Source: Planomicrobium soli
Lineage (GTDB): Bacteria; Bacillota; Bacilli; Bacillales_A; Planococcaceae
DNA length: 64,000 bases
Reading direction: 5' to 3'
NCBI RefSeq assembly: GCF_003014655.1
Contig: NZ_PYAT01000003.1
Span: forward strand, 186,001-250,000
Each line of letters begins with the position of its first letter. The first letter of the stretch is position 1. The notes below the pieces were generated by a model. It worked only from the letters and a program-made list of their open reading frames with translations, made no database searches and had not been told where the DNA came from. Positions 42,617 through 52,914 of this stretch are shown in pieces. The position numbers and the translations under genes are program-made.

Positions 42617-44763
42617 CAGTCCGCCACTTCCTCATAGCCGAGGCGGACGTAAATTTCCTCGATCACTTTCTGGGCTGCCACCGGAATGACCGTACCAGGG
42701 CCAAAAATCGCGCTGGCGCCGTTTGAACGAAGAAATTCATAGTCTTGCGCAGGAATGACGCCACCAACGACGATCAATATATCTTCCCGGCCGATTTTTT
42801 TAAGTTCTGATGCCAAATCCGGAACTAAAGTCATGTGACCTGCGGCGAGCGAACTGACACCGATTACGTGGACATCGTTTTCTGCTGCCTGTTGCGCCGT
42901 CTCAGCCGGCGTCTGGAACAGCGGTCCGATGTCGACATCAAAACCAAGGTCAGCAAAAGCTGTGGCAATAACCTTCGCTCCGCGGTCATGGCCGTCCTGG
43001 CCCATTTTTGCTATCAAAATCCGCGGCCGGCGCCCTTCGTTTTCCATAAAGTCTTGAGTCATTTCCTTGACGATTTCAATTTCTTCCTGATTCGAAAAGT
43101 TTGAACTGTAAATACCGCTCACGGAACGGATCACCGCCTTATGCCGTCCAGATGCCTCTTCGATAGCATCCGATATCTCGCCGAGGCTTGCCCGGCGGCG
43201 AGCTGCTTCCACCGCGCATTCCAAGATGTTTTCTTTTCCTGAAAGCGCCGCTTCTGCCAACCGCGCAAGTGCTTCTGCTACAAGCTTGTCGTCTCGCTCG
43301 GCTTTCATCAGTTCCAGCCGCTCGATCTGCTTTTTGCGGACAAGCGTATTATCAATATTCAAAATATCGATCGGGTCTTCCTGGTCGAGCCGGTAGCGGT
43401 TAACGCCGATAATCACTTCTTCGTTGGAATCGATCTGAGCCTGCTTTTTCGCAGCCGCTTCTTCGATGCGCATTTTCGGCAATCCGGTTTCGATTGCCTT
43501 TGCCATGCCGCCGAGATTTTCGACTTCTTCGATCAATTCCCATGCCTTTTCCATTAGTTCATTGGTCAACGCTTCGACATAATAGGAGCCGCCCCATGGA
43601 TCGATCACTTTCGTCATGCCGGTTTCTTCTTGCAAAAAGAGCTGCGTATTGCGTGCGATGCGCGCTGAAAAGTCAGTCGGAAGAGCGATTGCTTCATCAA
43701 GCGCGTTCGTGTGAAGCGATTGCGTATGGCCCATTGCAGCGGCATTAGCTTCAATGAGTGTCCGCGTAACATTATTGAACGGGTCTTGCTCAGTCAAACT
43801 CCAGCCTGACGTTTGCGAATGTGTTCGCAAAGCGAGGGACTTGCTGTTTTTCGGGTCGAACGATTTCATCATTTTCGCCCAGATTTCCCGAGCGGCCCGC
43901 ATTTTCGCGATTTCCATGAAATAATTCATGCCGATGCCCCAGAAAAACGAAAGCCGCGGCGCGAATTGGTCGATGCCTATTCCGGCAGCAAGCCCTGTGC
44001 GGACGTATTCCAACCCATCGGCAAGCGTATACGCAAGTTCAATGTCCGCTGTCGCCCCAGCTTCCTGGATATGATAGCCGGATATGGAAATCGAGTTGAA
44101 TTTCGGCATATTCTCAGAAGTGAATTGGAAGATGTCCGCGATAATCTTCATCGACATGGCCGGCGGATAGATATACGTATTGCGCACCATGTATTCTTTT
44201 AGAATATCGTTTTGAATTGTCCCGGCCAATTGTTCCGGGGCAACACCCTGCTCTTCCGCTGCGACGATGAAAAATGCCATGATCGGCACAACTGCACCAT
44301 TCATTGTCATTGACACCGACATTTGATCGAGCGGGATGCCGTCGAACAAAATCTTCATATCTTCCACACTGTCTATGGCAACGCCCGCCTTGCCGACATC
44401 CCCGACAACCCGTGGGTGATCCGAGTCATATCCACGATGAGTCGCCAAGTCAAACGCCACCGATAAGCCTTTTTGGCCCATGGCGAGATTGCGCCGGTAG
44501 AACGCATTGCTTTCTTCAGCGGTAGAAAAACCGGCATATTGGCGGACGGTCCAGGGCCGTGATACATACATCGTCGGATACGGGCCACGGACATTCGGCG
44601 CGAAACCCGGCATGCTTTCTTCAAGGAATTCAATATCTTTTTCGGTATATACCGGTTTGATCGGGATGCCTTCATTGGTCATAAACGCTTCTTTAGTTTT
44701 TATCCCTTTTTCTTGAATGCTCACTTGCTGTATATCCACTTTGGAAAAATCAGGTTTGGTCAT
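42616..44763 (-). CDS. mutB: Methylmalonyl-CoA mutase large (alpha) subunit
   Basis: A 715-residue adenosylcobalamin enzyme that converts (R)-methylmalonyl-CoA to succinyl-CoA. The N-terminal TIM barrel includes [25 protein letters not shown] and [25 protein letters not shown]. The C-terminal B12 domain has [24 protein letters not shown] with the DxHxxG cobalt-ligand motif, then GVSSLAAGH. It starts one base past the mutA stop. Isoleucine, valine and odd-chain breakdown would supply the substrate. Confidence 0.97.
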   Translation of the reverse strand: MTKPDFSKVDIQQVSIQEKGIKTKEAFMTNEGIPIKPVYTEKDIEFLEESMPGFAPNVRGPYPTMYVSRPWTVRQYAGFSTAEESNAFYRRNLAMGQKGLSVAFDLATHRGYDSDHPRVVGDVGKAGVAIDSVEDMKILFDGIPLDQMSVSMTMNGAVVPIMAFFIVAAEEQGVAPEQLAGTIQNDILKEYMVRNTYIYPPAMSMKIIADIFQFTSENMPKFNSISISGYHIQEAGATADIELAYTLADGLEYVRTGLAAGIGIDQFAPRLSFFWGIGMNYFMEIAKMRAAREIWAKMMKSFDPKNSKSLALRTHSQTSGWSLTEQDPFNNVTRTLIEANAAAMGHTQSLHTNALDEAIALPTDFSARIARNTQLFLQEETGMTKVIDPWGGSYYVEALTNELMEKAWELIEEVENLGGMAKAIETGLPKMRIEEAAAKKQAQIDSNEEVIIGVNRYRLDQEDPIDILNIDNTLVRKKQIERLELMKAERDDKLVAEALARLAEAALSGKENILECAVEAARRRASLGEISDAIEEASGRHKAVIRSVSGIYSSNFSNQEEIEIVKEMTQDFMENEGRRPRILIAKMGQDGHDRGAKVIATAFADLGFDVDIGPLFQTPAETAQQAAENDVHVIGVSSLAAGHMTLVPDLASELKKIGREDILIVVGGVIPAQDYEFLRSNGASAIFGPGTVIPVAAQKVIEEIYVRLGYEEVAD

Positions 44764-44764
44764 A

Positions 44765-46456
44765 TTAAAAAGCCTTCTTTCCTAAGTTCAAGATTTGCTC
44801 GAGTTTATCTGTGATCGGTTTCCCGCTGTAAATCGAATCCCACACGCCGTAAGGCTTCCACGCATCAAGTTGTTCCGCCGGATATTTGCCGGCAATATCC
44901 ACTGCGGCCCGTGTTGAAAGTGCCGGCACCATTTCTGCCACCTTTTCCTTCGGTCCGCATAGAACGGCATAATCGATATCATGTTCGGCTAGAAAGCGGT
45001 TGATGCTGTCGGCTGATTGGAGCTCTGGGCTTATAAGCGGTTCGATGCCGCCGACCGCCAAAAATCCAGTCACAAAATCCGATTGGCGCTTAACGTCTTT
45101 TAACGGTCCCAAATGAAGCACAGCTGTTTTCAGGAGCGTCTCTTTGCTTTTCGCTCTCAGCTTTTCAAAAGGTGCAGCCAAGCGTTTTGCCGTGGCATAT
45201 TCTAAATGGCTGTATTCGATTTCTTGATCTTTTATCGGCTCCAGCGGATTGGCGTAAATATTTGTGCCGATAAGCGACGCTTTCCGAGTGGAAACTTCCT
45301 TTTCACGCTGCAGCCATTTCACTTGGATATCGTCGGTCAACCAGCCTGATTTCATCACTACCGAATAGCCGCCTGCCCCTTCGATTTCCAAGAAATATTG
45401 CCATGCCGCATCTACATATTCTTTTGTCAGCGTCTCAATAAAATAAGAACCTGCCGAAGCATCCAGTGTATGCGACACATGCGTTTCTTCTTTGATGACC
45501 AATTGAATATTGCGCGCTATGCGGCGGCTGATCGGATCAGGGTTTGTCAAAAAGTCATGTGGCAAAACCGTATGGGCATCTGTACCGCCCAGTACCGCGG
45601 AAAATGTTGCATTGCCGGCCCGCAGCAAATTGACGTACGGATCCAATTTTGAATACGACCGCACGGACGTTTCTGTAAAAATCGGGATTGCCGGCGCTTC
45701 TTGTCCGTAAGCGGAACAAAAAGCGCTCCACAGGATCCGAAAAGCGCGCAGCTTCGCAATTTCCTGGAAGAAATGGGTATCAACTGCAAAGCGGACCCAA
45801 AGACGTCCTGCTGTTCCGGCAAAATCTTCCGCATCCATTTTTTCTGCAAGCATGCTGAGTGCAACACCCAGCTCATGGATAATGGTGCCCCCGGAATTAT
45901 GGACAGGAAGCAGATCGATTCGCTCTGTCCGTACGTTGACGGGAGCATCTACCGGTTCTTCCGAAAAAATGACGCCTCGCACGTTTTCCATTCGTGCACT
46001 TTCAACCCACTCGAAAACACGCAAAATATCCCGGTTTTCTTGTGTCAACTTGAAGTAGATAGGATGCTCTGTGATCAAACTGGCGAGTTCTTTGAGTTCA
46101 TGGTCCTGCCAATCCATTTTCTTAAAGCTGGCGTAAACGATCATATCGTTGCCGCGTGCCACATCATCTTTTGCTTTCGCTAAGAAATCTGCAGGTGAAT
46201 CCGCTGCAATTTCTTGCGCTACCAGCCAGCCTGGTTTTTGTTTGCCGTTACGGACCGCTTCTGCTTGCACCGGCAAAGCGGCGCTTAAGCGGTCAAGCAT
46301 GTTTTTTGTATAAAGCGGTTCCAGTATTATCCCTTCGGTTGTGAGCGTTTTCAATTCTTCAAACGGCTTGCCTTTGAGCCCTTCTTCGGCTGCAAGTTGC
46401 CACTCAGCATATGTACGTTGCGAAAATTTCGTCTTTTTCATCGATTCAATCGTCAC
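44765..46456 (-). CDS. mutA: Methylmalonyl-CoA mutase small (beta) subunit
   Basis: A 563-residue mutase homologue without the DxHxxG cobalt-ligand motif, as expected for the structural small subunit of the heterodimer. [27 protein letters not shown] starts the barrel; [17 protein letters not shown] parallels the large subunit. It starts with GTG at 46456, with GGAGGG six bases upstream. It heads the mutA-mutB-meaB operon. Confidence 0.93.
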   Translation of the reverse strand: MTIESMKKTKFSQRTYAEWQLAAEEGLKGKPFEELKTLTTEGIILEPLYTKNMLDRLSAALPVQAEAVRNGKQKPGWLVAQEIAADSPADFLAKAKDDVARGNDMIVYASFKKMDWQDHELKELASLITEHPIYFKLTQENRDILRVFEWVESARMENVRGVIFSEEPVDAPVNVRTERIDLLPVHNSGGTIIHELGVALSMLAEKMDAEDFAGTAGRLWVRFAVDTHFFQEIAKLRAFRILWSAFCSAYGQEAPAIPIFTETSVRSYSKLDPYVNLLRAGNATFSAVLGGTDAHTVLPHDFLTNPDPISRRIARNIQLVIKEETHVSHTLDASAGSYFIETLTKEYVDAAWQYFLEIEGAGGYSVVMKSGWLTDDIQVKWLQREKEVSTRKASLIGTNIYANPLEPIKDQEIEYSHLEYATAKRLAAPFEKLRAKSKETLLKTAVLHLGPLKDVKRQSDFVTGFLAVGGIEPLISPELQSADSINRFLAEHDIDYAVLCGPKEKVAEMVPALSTRAAVDIAGKYPAEQLDAWKPYGVWDSIYSGKPITDKLEQILNLGKKAF

Positions 46457-46516
46457 GCTGTTCCCTCCTCGAGGCTATCTATTTTCATTTTACCTGAGTA
46501 TCCTTTTACATTAAAG

Positions 46517-46553
46517 GAAAAAAAGCTTGAAGTCCTAGGACCCCAAGCTTTTC
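46517..46553 (-). terminator. Terminator of the bkd operon
   Basis: On the minus strand AAAAGCTTG with GGTCC/GGACT inner pairs and CAAGCTTTTTTT, directly after bkdB. Confidence 0.8.
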
Positions 46554-46563
46554 GCCAATGCCG

Positions 46564-47907
46564 TTAATAAACGGAGGTGTTTTCTTTGGACATGTTCTCC
46601 AAAATCGCTTTTACTCGCGCCAAGAATTGGCCGCAGACAAGACCATCAAGCACACGGTGATCCAAAGACAGGCATAAGTTGACCATATCCCGGGCAGCAA
46701 TCATGCCGTTGTTCATGATTACCGGGCGTTTGACGATCGATTCCACTTGGACGATTGCCGCTTGCGGATGATTGATGATGCCCATTGACTGGACAGAACC
46801 GAACGAGCCGGTGTTGTTGACGGTAAATGTGCCGCCTTGCATATCGGCTGAACCTAATTTGCCATTACGGGCTTTCAATGCCAAATCGTTGATATCGCGG
46901 CCGATGCCTTTAATGGATTTTTCATCGGAATTTCGGATAACCGGTACGAATAAAGCATTGTCAGACGCGACAGCGATGGAAATGTTAATGTCTTTTTTCT
47001 GGATGATTTTATCTCCAGCCCACATCGAATTCATCATCGGGAATTCTTTTAATGCCTGGGAGATCGCTTTTACGAAAAACGCGAAATACGTAATGTTGAA
47101 TCCTTCTTTTTTCTTGAATTCGCCTTTGATCGAATCGCGGTATGCAACAAGATCCGTCACGTCCACTTCAATCATCATCCATGCATGCGGCGCTTCATGC
47201 TTGCTCTTCAGCATGTTCGCAGCGATCGCGCGGCGAACGCCGGTTACCGGAATTTCAATATCTCCCGGTGCGCTTTCGATCGGCGCTGATTTTGGAGCAG
47301 GCGCCGCTGCAGCCGGAGCTTGTGGTTTTGGAGCTTCCGCTTGTTCAGCAACAGGTTCCGCTTGTTCAACAGGAGCGTCTCCCGCTTTCGGGATGTTGCC
47401 GCTTTCGATAATCGCCATCAAATCTTTGCGTGTGATGCGGCCTTCGTTGCCGGAACCTGTCACTTGCGTCAAATCGATGTCGTTATCTTGAGCCAAACGC
47501 AGAACAGCCGGTGAGTAACGGGCTTTTGAGCCTACCGGACGCGCAGGCTGTGAAGAACCTTTGGTGCCTGTAAGGCCCTTGGTTACTTCCGTATCTGCAG
47601 CCGGCATGACGTTTTCTTTTCCTGCTTCGGCCGGCTTGTTGTCTTCAGCAGGAGCAGAATCGCCGCCTTCGGTTTCGATCGTACAGACGATTTCCCCTAC
47701 AGCCAATGTTTCTCCTTCAGAAGCGATCAATTCCTTAACGATGCCTGTAAACGAAGAAGGAACTTCCGCCGTTACTTTATCTGTGTTGACTTCCGCCAAA
47801 GGATCGTACTTATTGACGTGGTCACCTGGCTGGACGAGCCATTTTTCAATGGTTCCTTCTGTCACACTTTCACCAAGCTGAGGCATTTTTATGTTTTCAA
47901 TAGCCAA
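46564..47907 (-). CDS. bkdB: Branched-chain keto-acid dehydrogenase E2 (lipoamide acyltransferase)
   Basis: A 447-residue E2 core protein. Domains in order: lipoyl domain with the lipoylated lysine K44 in EVNTDKVTAEVPS, an acidic linker, peripheral-subunit-binding domain (ARYSPAVLRLAQDNDIDLTQV..GRITRKDL), an Ala/Pro-rich linker, and the catalytic domain ending in LSLDHRVLDG with the active histidine. The start is a TTG at 47907 (GGAGG seven bases upstream). It is the last gene of the operon, but a 448-bp repeat-filled gap separates it from bkdAB. Confidence 0.95.
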   Translation of the reverse strand: MAIENIKMPQLGESVTEGTIEKWLVQPGDHVNKYDPLAEVNTDKVTAEVPSSFTGIVKELIASEGETLAVGEIVCTIETEGGDSAPAEDNKPAEAGKENVMPAADTEVTKGLTGTKGSSQPARPVGSKARYSPAVLRLAQDNDIDLTQVTGSGNEGRITRKDLMAIIESGNIPKAGDAPVEQAEPVAEQAEAPKPQAPAAAAPAPKSAPIESAPGDIEIPVTGVRRAIAANMLKSKHEAPHAWMMIEVDVTDLVAYRDSIKGEFKKKEGFNITYFAFFVKAISQALKEFPMMNSMWAGDKIIQKKDINISIAVASDNALFVPVIRNSDEKSIKGIGRDINDLALKARNGKLGSADMQGGTFTVNNTGSFGSVQSMGIINHPQAAIVQVESIVKRPVIMNNGMIAARDMVNLCLSLDHRVLDGLVCGQFLARVKAILENMSKENTSVY

Positions 47908-47944
47908 AGGGATTCCTCCTTTTTTGCATTTTAATAGTAGTTCA

Positions 47945-48058
47945 AAGGAAAATAGCGTTCTTACGCCGCTTCGGCCGCTTTGGGCCTGGCTTTCGCCATG
48001 AGCCGGAAAGAACGTCCGTCTCATAGTTTCGCCTAGCCCACGGACGCGCCGGCGCTAA
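47945..48058. repeat. GC-rich structured intergenic sequence, possible repeat
   Basis: It contains inverted segments (CGTTCTT with AAGAACG; CGTCCG with CGGACG) and is GC-rich compared with flanking AT-rich DNA. It adjoins the 48117-48333 element. I found no second copy in the window. Confidence 0.3.
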
Positions 48059-48116
48059 AAATATTACAAAATAATGAGCATTTAGTGTTGATTCGCTGTT
48101 TTTATAAAAATATGGA

Positions 48117-48333
48117 GCAAAACAGCGGAGAAAACCGTGTGCGCCTGCATCGCTGCGCTGCTTCGGCCAACGTCTTTCCTGCGGGAAAGCGAGACAGCCG
48201 AGACCCCGCAGTCGTAAAGCGACGAGGAGGCTTGGCGCGAGCCCGCGGCTTTTAAAACAGGTGCTCCTGCGCAAGCTCGTCGCAAAGCTATTGGCCTTGC
48301 AGATCACGGCCAATAGCTTCGCAGCTGTTTTGC
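48117..48333 (+). repeat. Palindromic intergenic repeat, family F1 copy C (enlarged, nested)
   Basis: A 217-bp element with the same 10-bp ends as copy A (GCAAAACAGC at 48117, GCTGTTTTGC ending 48333). The middle matches copy A (CCGAGACCCCGCAGTC, AAAGCGACGAGGAGGC). Two additional pieces are inserted: a 5' piece with GCCTGCATCGCT..GGCCAACGTCTTTCC as in the 17155-17345 repeat, and a 3' hairpin with AGCTATTGGCC / GGCCAATAGCT arms. It lies inside the bkd operon. Confidence 0.8.
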
Positions 48334-48355
48334 GGAATATCAACAACAGAATTAA

Positions 48356-49339
48356 TTAAAACTCCGCCAATTCCCGCATCGCTTTTTCAACTTTATCCGG
48401 GTTGATCATAAAGTATTTTTCCATTGTTGGTGCGTATGCCATTGCCGGAACATCCGGGCCAGCTAAGCGTTTGATCGGAGCGTCAAGATCGAACAGGCAG
48501 TTTTCTGCGATGATCGCTGCCACTTCGCCGATGATGCTTCCTTCTTTGTTGTCTTCTGTTACGAGCAATACTTTGCCGGTTTTCTTCGCTGCTTCGATGA
48601 TGCCTTCTTTATCCAATGGATAAATTGTGCGAAGATCAAGAACGTGCGCGGAAATGCCGTCTTCAGCCAGGCGCTCTGCCGCTTGAAGCGCAAAGTGCAC
48701 CGCTAGGCCGTAAGTGATGACCGTGATGTCGTCACCTTCACGCTTAACATCAGCTTTGCCGATTTCAATTGTATAATCGTCTTCCGGCACTTCGCCTTTG
48801 ATTAAACGGTAAGCACGTTTGTGCTCGAAAAACATGACCGGATCTTCATCGCGGATCGCTGCTTTCAACAAACCTTTTGCATCGTAAGGTGTTGAAGGGA
48901 TAACGATTTTAAGTCCAGGCTGGTTCGCAAATACCGCTTCAACTGATTGAGAGTGGTAAAGTGCACCGTGGACGCCGCCGCCAAATGGCGCACGAAAAAC
49001 GATCGGACAAGACCAGTCGTTGTTTGAGCGATAACGGATGCGTGATGCTTCCGAAATGATCTGGTTTACTGCCGGCATGATGAAATCCGCAAATTGGAAT
49101 TCAGCAATCGGACGCATGCCGTACATTGCAGCACCGATGGCCACACCCGCAATCGCAGATTCAGCAAGCGGTGCATCAACTACGCGGTCTTCGCCGAATT
49201 GGTCATAGAGGCCTTGAGTCGCTTTGAAGACACCGCCTTTTTTACCAACATCTTCGCCTACGACAAAAACGTTGTCATCTCGTTCCATTTCTTCTTTCAT
49301 GGCAAGCGTGATGGCATCAATATAAGACATAACTGCCAT
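48356..49339 (-). CDS. bkdAB: Branched-chain keto-acid dehydrogenase E1 beta
   Basis: A 327-residue transketolase-like E1 beta chain. FVVGEDVGKKGGVFKATQGL, RVVDAPLAESAIAGVAIGAAMYGMRPIAEFQFADF and the C-terminal LLVTEDNKEGSIIGEV are typical. With E1 alpha it makes the thiamine-diphosphate decarboxylase. Its start overlaps the E1 alpha stop by one base (TAATG). Confidence 0.96.
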   Translation of the reverse strand: MAVMSYIDAITLAMKEEMERDDNVFVVGEDVGKKGGVFKATQGLYDQFGEDRVVDAPLAESAIAGVAIGAAMYGMRPIAEFQFADFIMPAVNQIISEASRIRYRSNNDWSCPIVFRAPFGGGVHGALYHSQSVEAVFANQPGLKIVIPSTPYDAKGLLKAAIRDEDPVMFFEHKRAYRLIKGEVPEDDYTIEIGKADVKREGDDITVITYGLAVHFALQAAERLAEDGISAHVLDLRTIYPLDKEGIIEAAKKTGKVLLVTEDNKEGSIIGEVAAIIAENCLFDLDAPIKRLAGPDVPAMAYAPTMEKYFMINPDKVEKAMRELAEF

Positions 49340-50343
49340 TATTCGTTACCTCCTTGTTCTGCGTAAACGTATTTTAAAGCGTGTTCCGGTTCCGCATACG
49401 GGGCATTTTCTGCGTAATCAGTCGCTTCGTTGACAATTGCCATAATCCGTTTATTGATATCGGCCTCTAGTTCATCATCCATGATGCGGTTTTCTTTCAA
49501 GTAAGCGCCGAATAAAAGGATCGGATCTTTTTCTTTTTGAGCAGCCAATTCGTCAGCTGAACGGTACTGGCGATGATCATCGTCGGATGAATGGGCCGTC
49601 ATGCGTTCTGACACTGTCTCAATCAAGCTCGGGCCTTCGCCGCGGCGTGCGCGGTCGGCAGCTTCTTTGACGTGCTTGTACACTTCAATCGGATCAGTGC
49701 CGTCGATTGTCACGCCCGGCATGCCGTATCCAGCTGCGCGGTCAGAGACATTCTTACTAGCTACTTGACGGTCATATGGAACAGAAATTGCGTATTTGTT
49801 GTTTTCAACCATTGTGATGATCGGCAACTTATGGACGCCAGCAAAGTTCAAACCTTCGTGGAAATCACCTTGGTTGGAAGATCCTTCGCCAAGCGTAGTG
49901 AACGTGATAAAGTCTTCTTTTTTCATTTTGCCGGCTAGCGCAACGCCTACTGCATGAGGCAATTGGGTCGTAACAGGCGATGAACCGGTCAAGATGCGGT
50001 TTTTCTTCTGGCCAAAATGCCCTGGCATTTGGCGGCCACCGGAGTTCGGGTCTTCTGCTTTCGCGAAAGCGGATAACATCAATTCTTTTGGCGTCATGCC
50101 GAAATGCAGCACCACACCAAGATCGCGGTAATAAGGTGCGATATAGTCTTTTTGGTTATCAAGCGCAAAAGCCGCTCCTACTTGAGCTGCTTCCTGCCCC
50201 TGGCAAGATATGACGAACGGAATTTTCCCCGCCCGGTTCAACAGCCACATGCGCTCATCGACGCGGCGGGCTGTCAGCATTGTTTCATACATTTTCAGCA
50301 AATCATCACTCGATAAGCCGACTTCTTCGTGTTTTGAAACCAT
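49339..50343 (-). CDS. bkdAA: Branched-chain keto-acid dehydrogenase E1 alpha
   Basis: A 334-residue E1 alpha chain from the ATG at 50343 (AAGGAGG upstream). The thiamine-diphosphate motif GEGSSNQGDFHEGLNFAGVHKLPIITMVENNKYA and the regulatory loop ERMTAHSSDDDHRQYRS are characteristic. It decarboxylates the keto acids of valine, leucine and isoleucine and passes the acyl group to E2. Confidence 0.96.
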   Translation of the reverse strand: MVSKHEEVGLSSDDLLKMYETMLTARRVDERMWLLNRAGKIPFVISCQGQEAAQVGAAFALDNQKDYIAPYYRDLGVVLHFGMTPKELMLSAFAKAEDPNSGGRQMPGHFGQKKNRILTGSSPVTTQLPHAVGVALAGKMKKEDFITFTTLGEGSSNQGDFHEGLNFAGVHKLPIITMVENNKYAISVPYDRQVASKNVSDRAAGYGMPGVTIDGTDPIEVYKHVKEAADRARRGEGPSLIETVSERMTAHSSDDDHRQYRSADELAAQKEKDPILLFGAYLKENRIMDDELEADINKRIMAIVNEATDYAENAPYAEPEHALKYVYAEQGGNE

Positions 50344-50356
50344 TAGAATTCCTCCT

Positions 50357-51784
50357 TCAACTGTGAATCGCTTTGCCGTCAACAGCCAACGCCGCTTCGC
50401 CCATGATTTCTGACAATGTAGGGTGCGGGTGGATGGTATCGGCGATTTCCCACGGAGTAGCATCCAGAACCATGGCAAGGCCCGCTTCTGAAATCATATC
50501 GGTAACATGGGGACCGATCATATGAACGCCTAAAATATCGTTCGTGTCTTTGTTTGCGACAATTTTCACAAAACCGTCGGATTCGCCATAAACCAGCGCT
50601 TTTCCGATTGCCTTAAACGAAAATTTACCCACTTTAACGTTAAAGCCTTGTTCTTTTGCCTGATCTTCCGTTATCCCGACGCTTGCCGCTTCCGGATTGG
50701 AATAAATGCAGCGGGATACCAAATCGTAATTGATCGGGTGCGGGTTGTTTCCTTTAATATGTTCAACAGCCGTAATGCCTTCATGAGAAGCAACATGGGC
50801 AAGCTGCAGCCCACCGATAACATCGCCGATCGCATATATATGGGATTCTTTCGTCTGGAACGATTCCTTAACTTTAATAAAACCTTTTTCTACAATGATA
50901 TCCGTATTTTCAAGACCGATATTCTCTACGTTTGCTTGGCGGCCAACAGAAACCAGCATTTTCTCTGCAGCAAATGTTTCCATTTCGCCTTTGATTTCTG
51001 CTTGGATCGTTACGCCATCTTCACCTGTAACAAGTGTATCCGCTACCACTTTTGCGCCGACTGCGAATTTGATGCCTTTTTTTGTCATCAATTTCAGCAT
51101 TTCTTTTGATACGTCTTTGTCTTCTGTCGGAATGATGCGGTCTGCATACTCGATGACCGTTACGTCTACGCCGAAATCGTTAAGCATTGACGCCCATTCA
51201 ATCCCGATCACACCGCCGCCAACAATCAATATAGATTGGGGCAGTTCTTCCATTAACAAAGCTTCATCCGAACTCATAACAAATTTACCATCAATCGTTA
51301 AGCCGGGAAGGGTCCGCGGACGAGAACCGGTTGCAATGATGACGTTGTTCGGAATCAACATTTCGTTTTCTTCCCCGTTGTTCATTTCGACAGATACCGT
51401 TCCGGCATTCGGAGAAAAGATGGAAGGGCCGAGAATGCGGCCGATGCCTTCGTAAACATCGATTTTGCCTTTCTTCATTAATCCTTGAACACCGGCATGC
51501 AATTGGTCGACAATGCCTTGTTTGCGTTGTTGGACACGGGAAAAATCAAGCGAAACTTCTCCGGTTTGAACACCGAAATCCGCTGCATGGTTTTTCGTCG
51601 TGGAATAAACTTCTGCGCTTCTAAGCAATGCTTTGCTTGGAATGCACCCTTTATGCAGGCACGTTCCGCCGAGATTACCTTTTTCAACAATCGCTGTTTT
51701 CAAGCCAAGCTGGGCGGAACGGATGGCAGCTACGTAACCGCCTGTTCCGCCTCCAAGTATGACTACATCGTAATTCTGAGCCAT
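50357..51784 (-). CDS. lpdV: Dihydrolipoyl dehydrogenase (E3) of the bkd complex
   Basis: A 475-residue flavoprotein that reoxidises dihydrolipoamide. The FAD motif GGGTGGYVAA, redox pair C42/C47 in GGTCLHKGCIPSK, NAD motif VGGGVIGIEWA, and C-terminal HPHPTLSE with the active-site histidine are all present. Its place between buk and bkdAA identifies it as the bkd-dedicated E3. Confidence 0.95.
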   Translation of the reverse strand: MAQNYDVVILGGGTGGYVAAIRSAQLGLKTAIVEKGNLGGTCLHKGCIPSKALLRSAEVYSTTKNHAADFGVQTGEVSLDFSRVQQRKQGIVDQLHAGVQGLMKKGKIDVYEGIGRILGPSIFSPNAGTVSVEMNNGEENEMLIPNNVIIATGSRPRTLPGLTIDGKFVMSSDEALLMEELPQSILIVGGGVIGIEWASMLNDFGVDVTVIEYADRIIPTEDKDVSKEMLKLMTKKGIKFAVGAKVVADTLVTGEDGVTIQAEIKGEMETFAAEKMLVSVGRQANVENIGLENTDIIVEKGFIKVKESFQTKESHIYAIGDVIGGLQLAHVASHEGITAVEHIKGNNPHPINYDLVSRCIYSNPEAASVGITEDQAKEQGFNVKVGKFSFKAIGKALVYGESDGFVKIVANKDTNDILGVHMIGPHVTDMISEAGLAMVLDATPWEIADTIHPHPTLSEIMGEAALAVDGKAIHS

Positions 51785-51807
51785 TAAAACGGCCTCCCTT
51801 TACCTTT

Positions 51808-52893
51808 TTATCCTAACGGATAGATTTTTGCGTTTTCTTCGCCTTTCAAAACACGGACTGCCCCTTCGGCCAAGGCCTGAAGCTCGTTTTCGCCAGGGTA
51901 GACGGCTACATCAGCGATCCAATTGACACGCTCCGTGATCGATTCAACAAACCCTTTTCCATAGGCTAAGCCGCCCGTCAAGATGATGGCATCGACATTG
52001 CCGCGTAAAACGGCGCTTGCAGAACCGATCTCCCGTGCTACTTGGTACGCCATCGCTTCATATATAAGTTCGGCTTCTTTGTCGCCTTTTTGGATACGTT
52101 TTTCTACAGTAACGGCGTCATTCGTACCCAAATATCCGACCAATCCGCCTTGTCCGACCAGTTTTTTCATGATTTCATGGCGGTAATACTGCCCTGAGAA
52201 ACACAGCTCCACTAAGTCGCCAGCCGGAACGGTTCCGGCACGTTCAGGACTGAACGGCCCATCTCCGTGAAGGCCGTTATTGACCTCGATCACGCGGCCC
52301 CCGGAATGGGCGCCGACCGTAATGCCACCGCCCATATGAGTGACTATTAGATTTAATTCGTTATATTTGCGGCCTTTGTCCATGGCGTAACGCCTTGCGA
52401 CCGCTTTTTGGTTTAATGCATGGAAAATCGACTTGCGGCTGATCAATGAAAAACCGGATACTCTGGCAATGGGATCAAGTTCATCGACCACTACCGGGTC
52501 CACGATAAACGATGGGATATTAAGCCCGCTTGCAATCTCAAAGGCAATAATTCCGCCGAGATTTGATGCATGCTGGCCTGAATAACCCCTCCGCAAATCT
52601 TCAAGCATTGTTTCATTTACTGAATAGGTTCCGCCTTCGATCGGGCGAAGCAATCCGCCCCTTCCGCATACCGCGGAAAGATTGGAAACGTTCATGCCTT
52701 CTTCGTCCAGCGCTTCCAGTATTGTCTGTTTGCGAAAAGCGTATTGATCGATGATAGAAGAAAAGCCGGCAATCGCTTGGGATGAATGCCGGATGGTCTT
52801 TTCCATAATTAGGACATCGTTGTCAAAAACGCCGATCTTAGTCGAAGTCGAACCAGGATTGATGACTAGTACGCGATACAGCTGTTCTTGCAC
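51808..52893 (-). CDS. buk: Butyrate kinase
   Basis: A 361-residue acetate-kinase-family enzyme. [14 protein letters not shown] is the phosphate-binding loop; [24 protein letters not shown] and [11 protein letters not shown] follow. It turns branched acyl-phosphate into acid plus ATP. It acts after Ptb in the same operon. Confidence 0.95.
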   Translation of the reverse strand: MQEQLYRVLVINPGSTSTKIGVFDNDVLIMEKTIRHSSQAIAGFSSIIDQYAFRKQTILEALDEEGMNVSNLSAVCGRGGLLRPIEGGTYSVNETMLEDLRRGYSGQHASNLGGIIAFEIASGLNIPSFIVDPVVVDELDPIARVSGFSLISRKSIFHALNQKAVARRYAMDKGRKYNELNLIVTHMGGGITVGAHSGGRVIEVNNGLHGDGPFSPERAGTVPAGDLVELCFSGQYYRHEIMKKLVGQGGLVGYLGTNDAVTVEKRIQKGDKEAELIYEAMAYQVAREIGSASAVLRGNVDAIILTGGLAYGKGFVESITERVNWIADVAVYPGENELQALAEGAVRVLKGEENAKIYPLG

Positions 52894-52914
52894 AGCGGCC
52901 CCTCCGTTCTTTTT

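Noticed and set aside
47942-48346. A 134-codon open frame on the minus strand between bkdAB and bkdB
   Set aside because: It runs through the palindromic repeats, has no ribosome binding site, and its residues mirror other repeat copies (for example around 10127-10315). It is translated repeat DNA.
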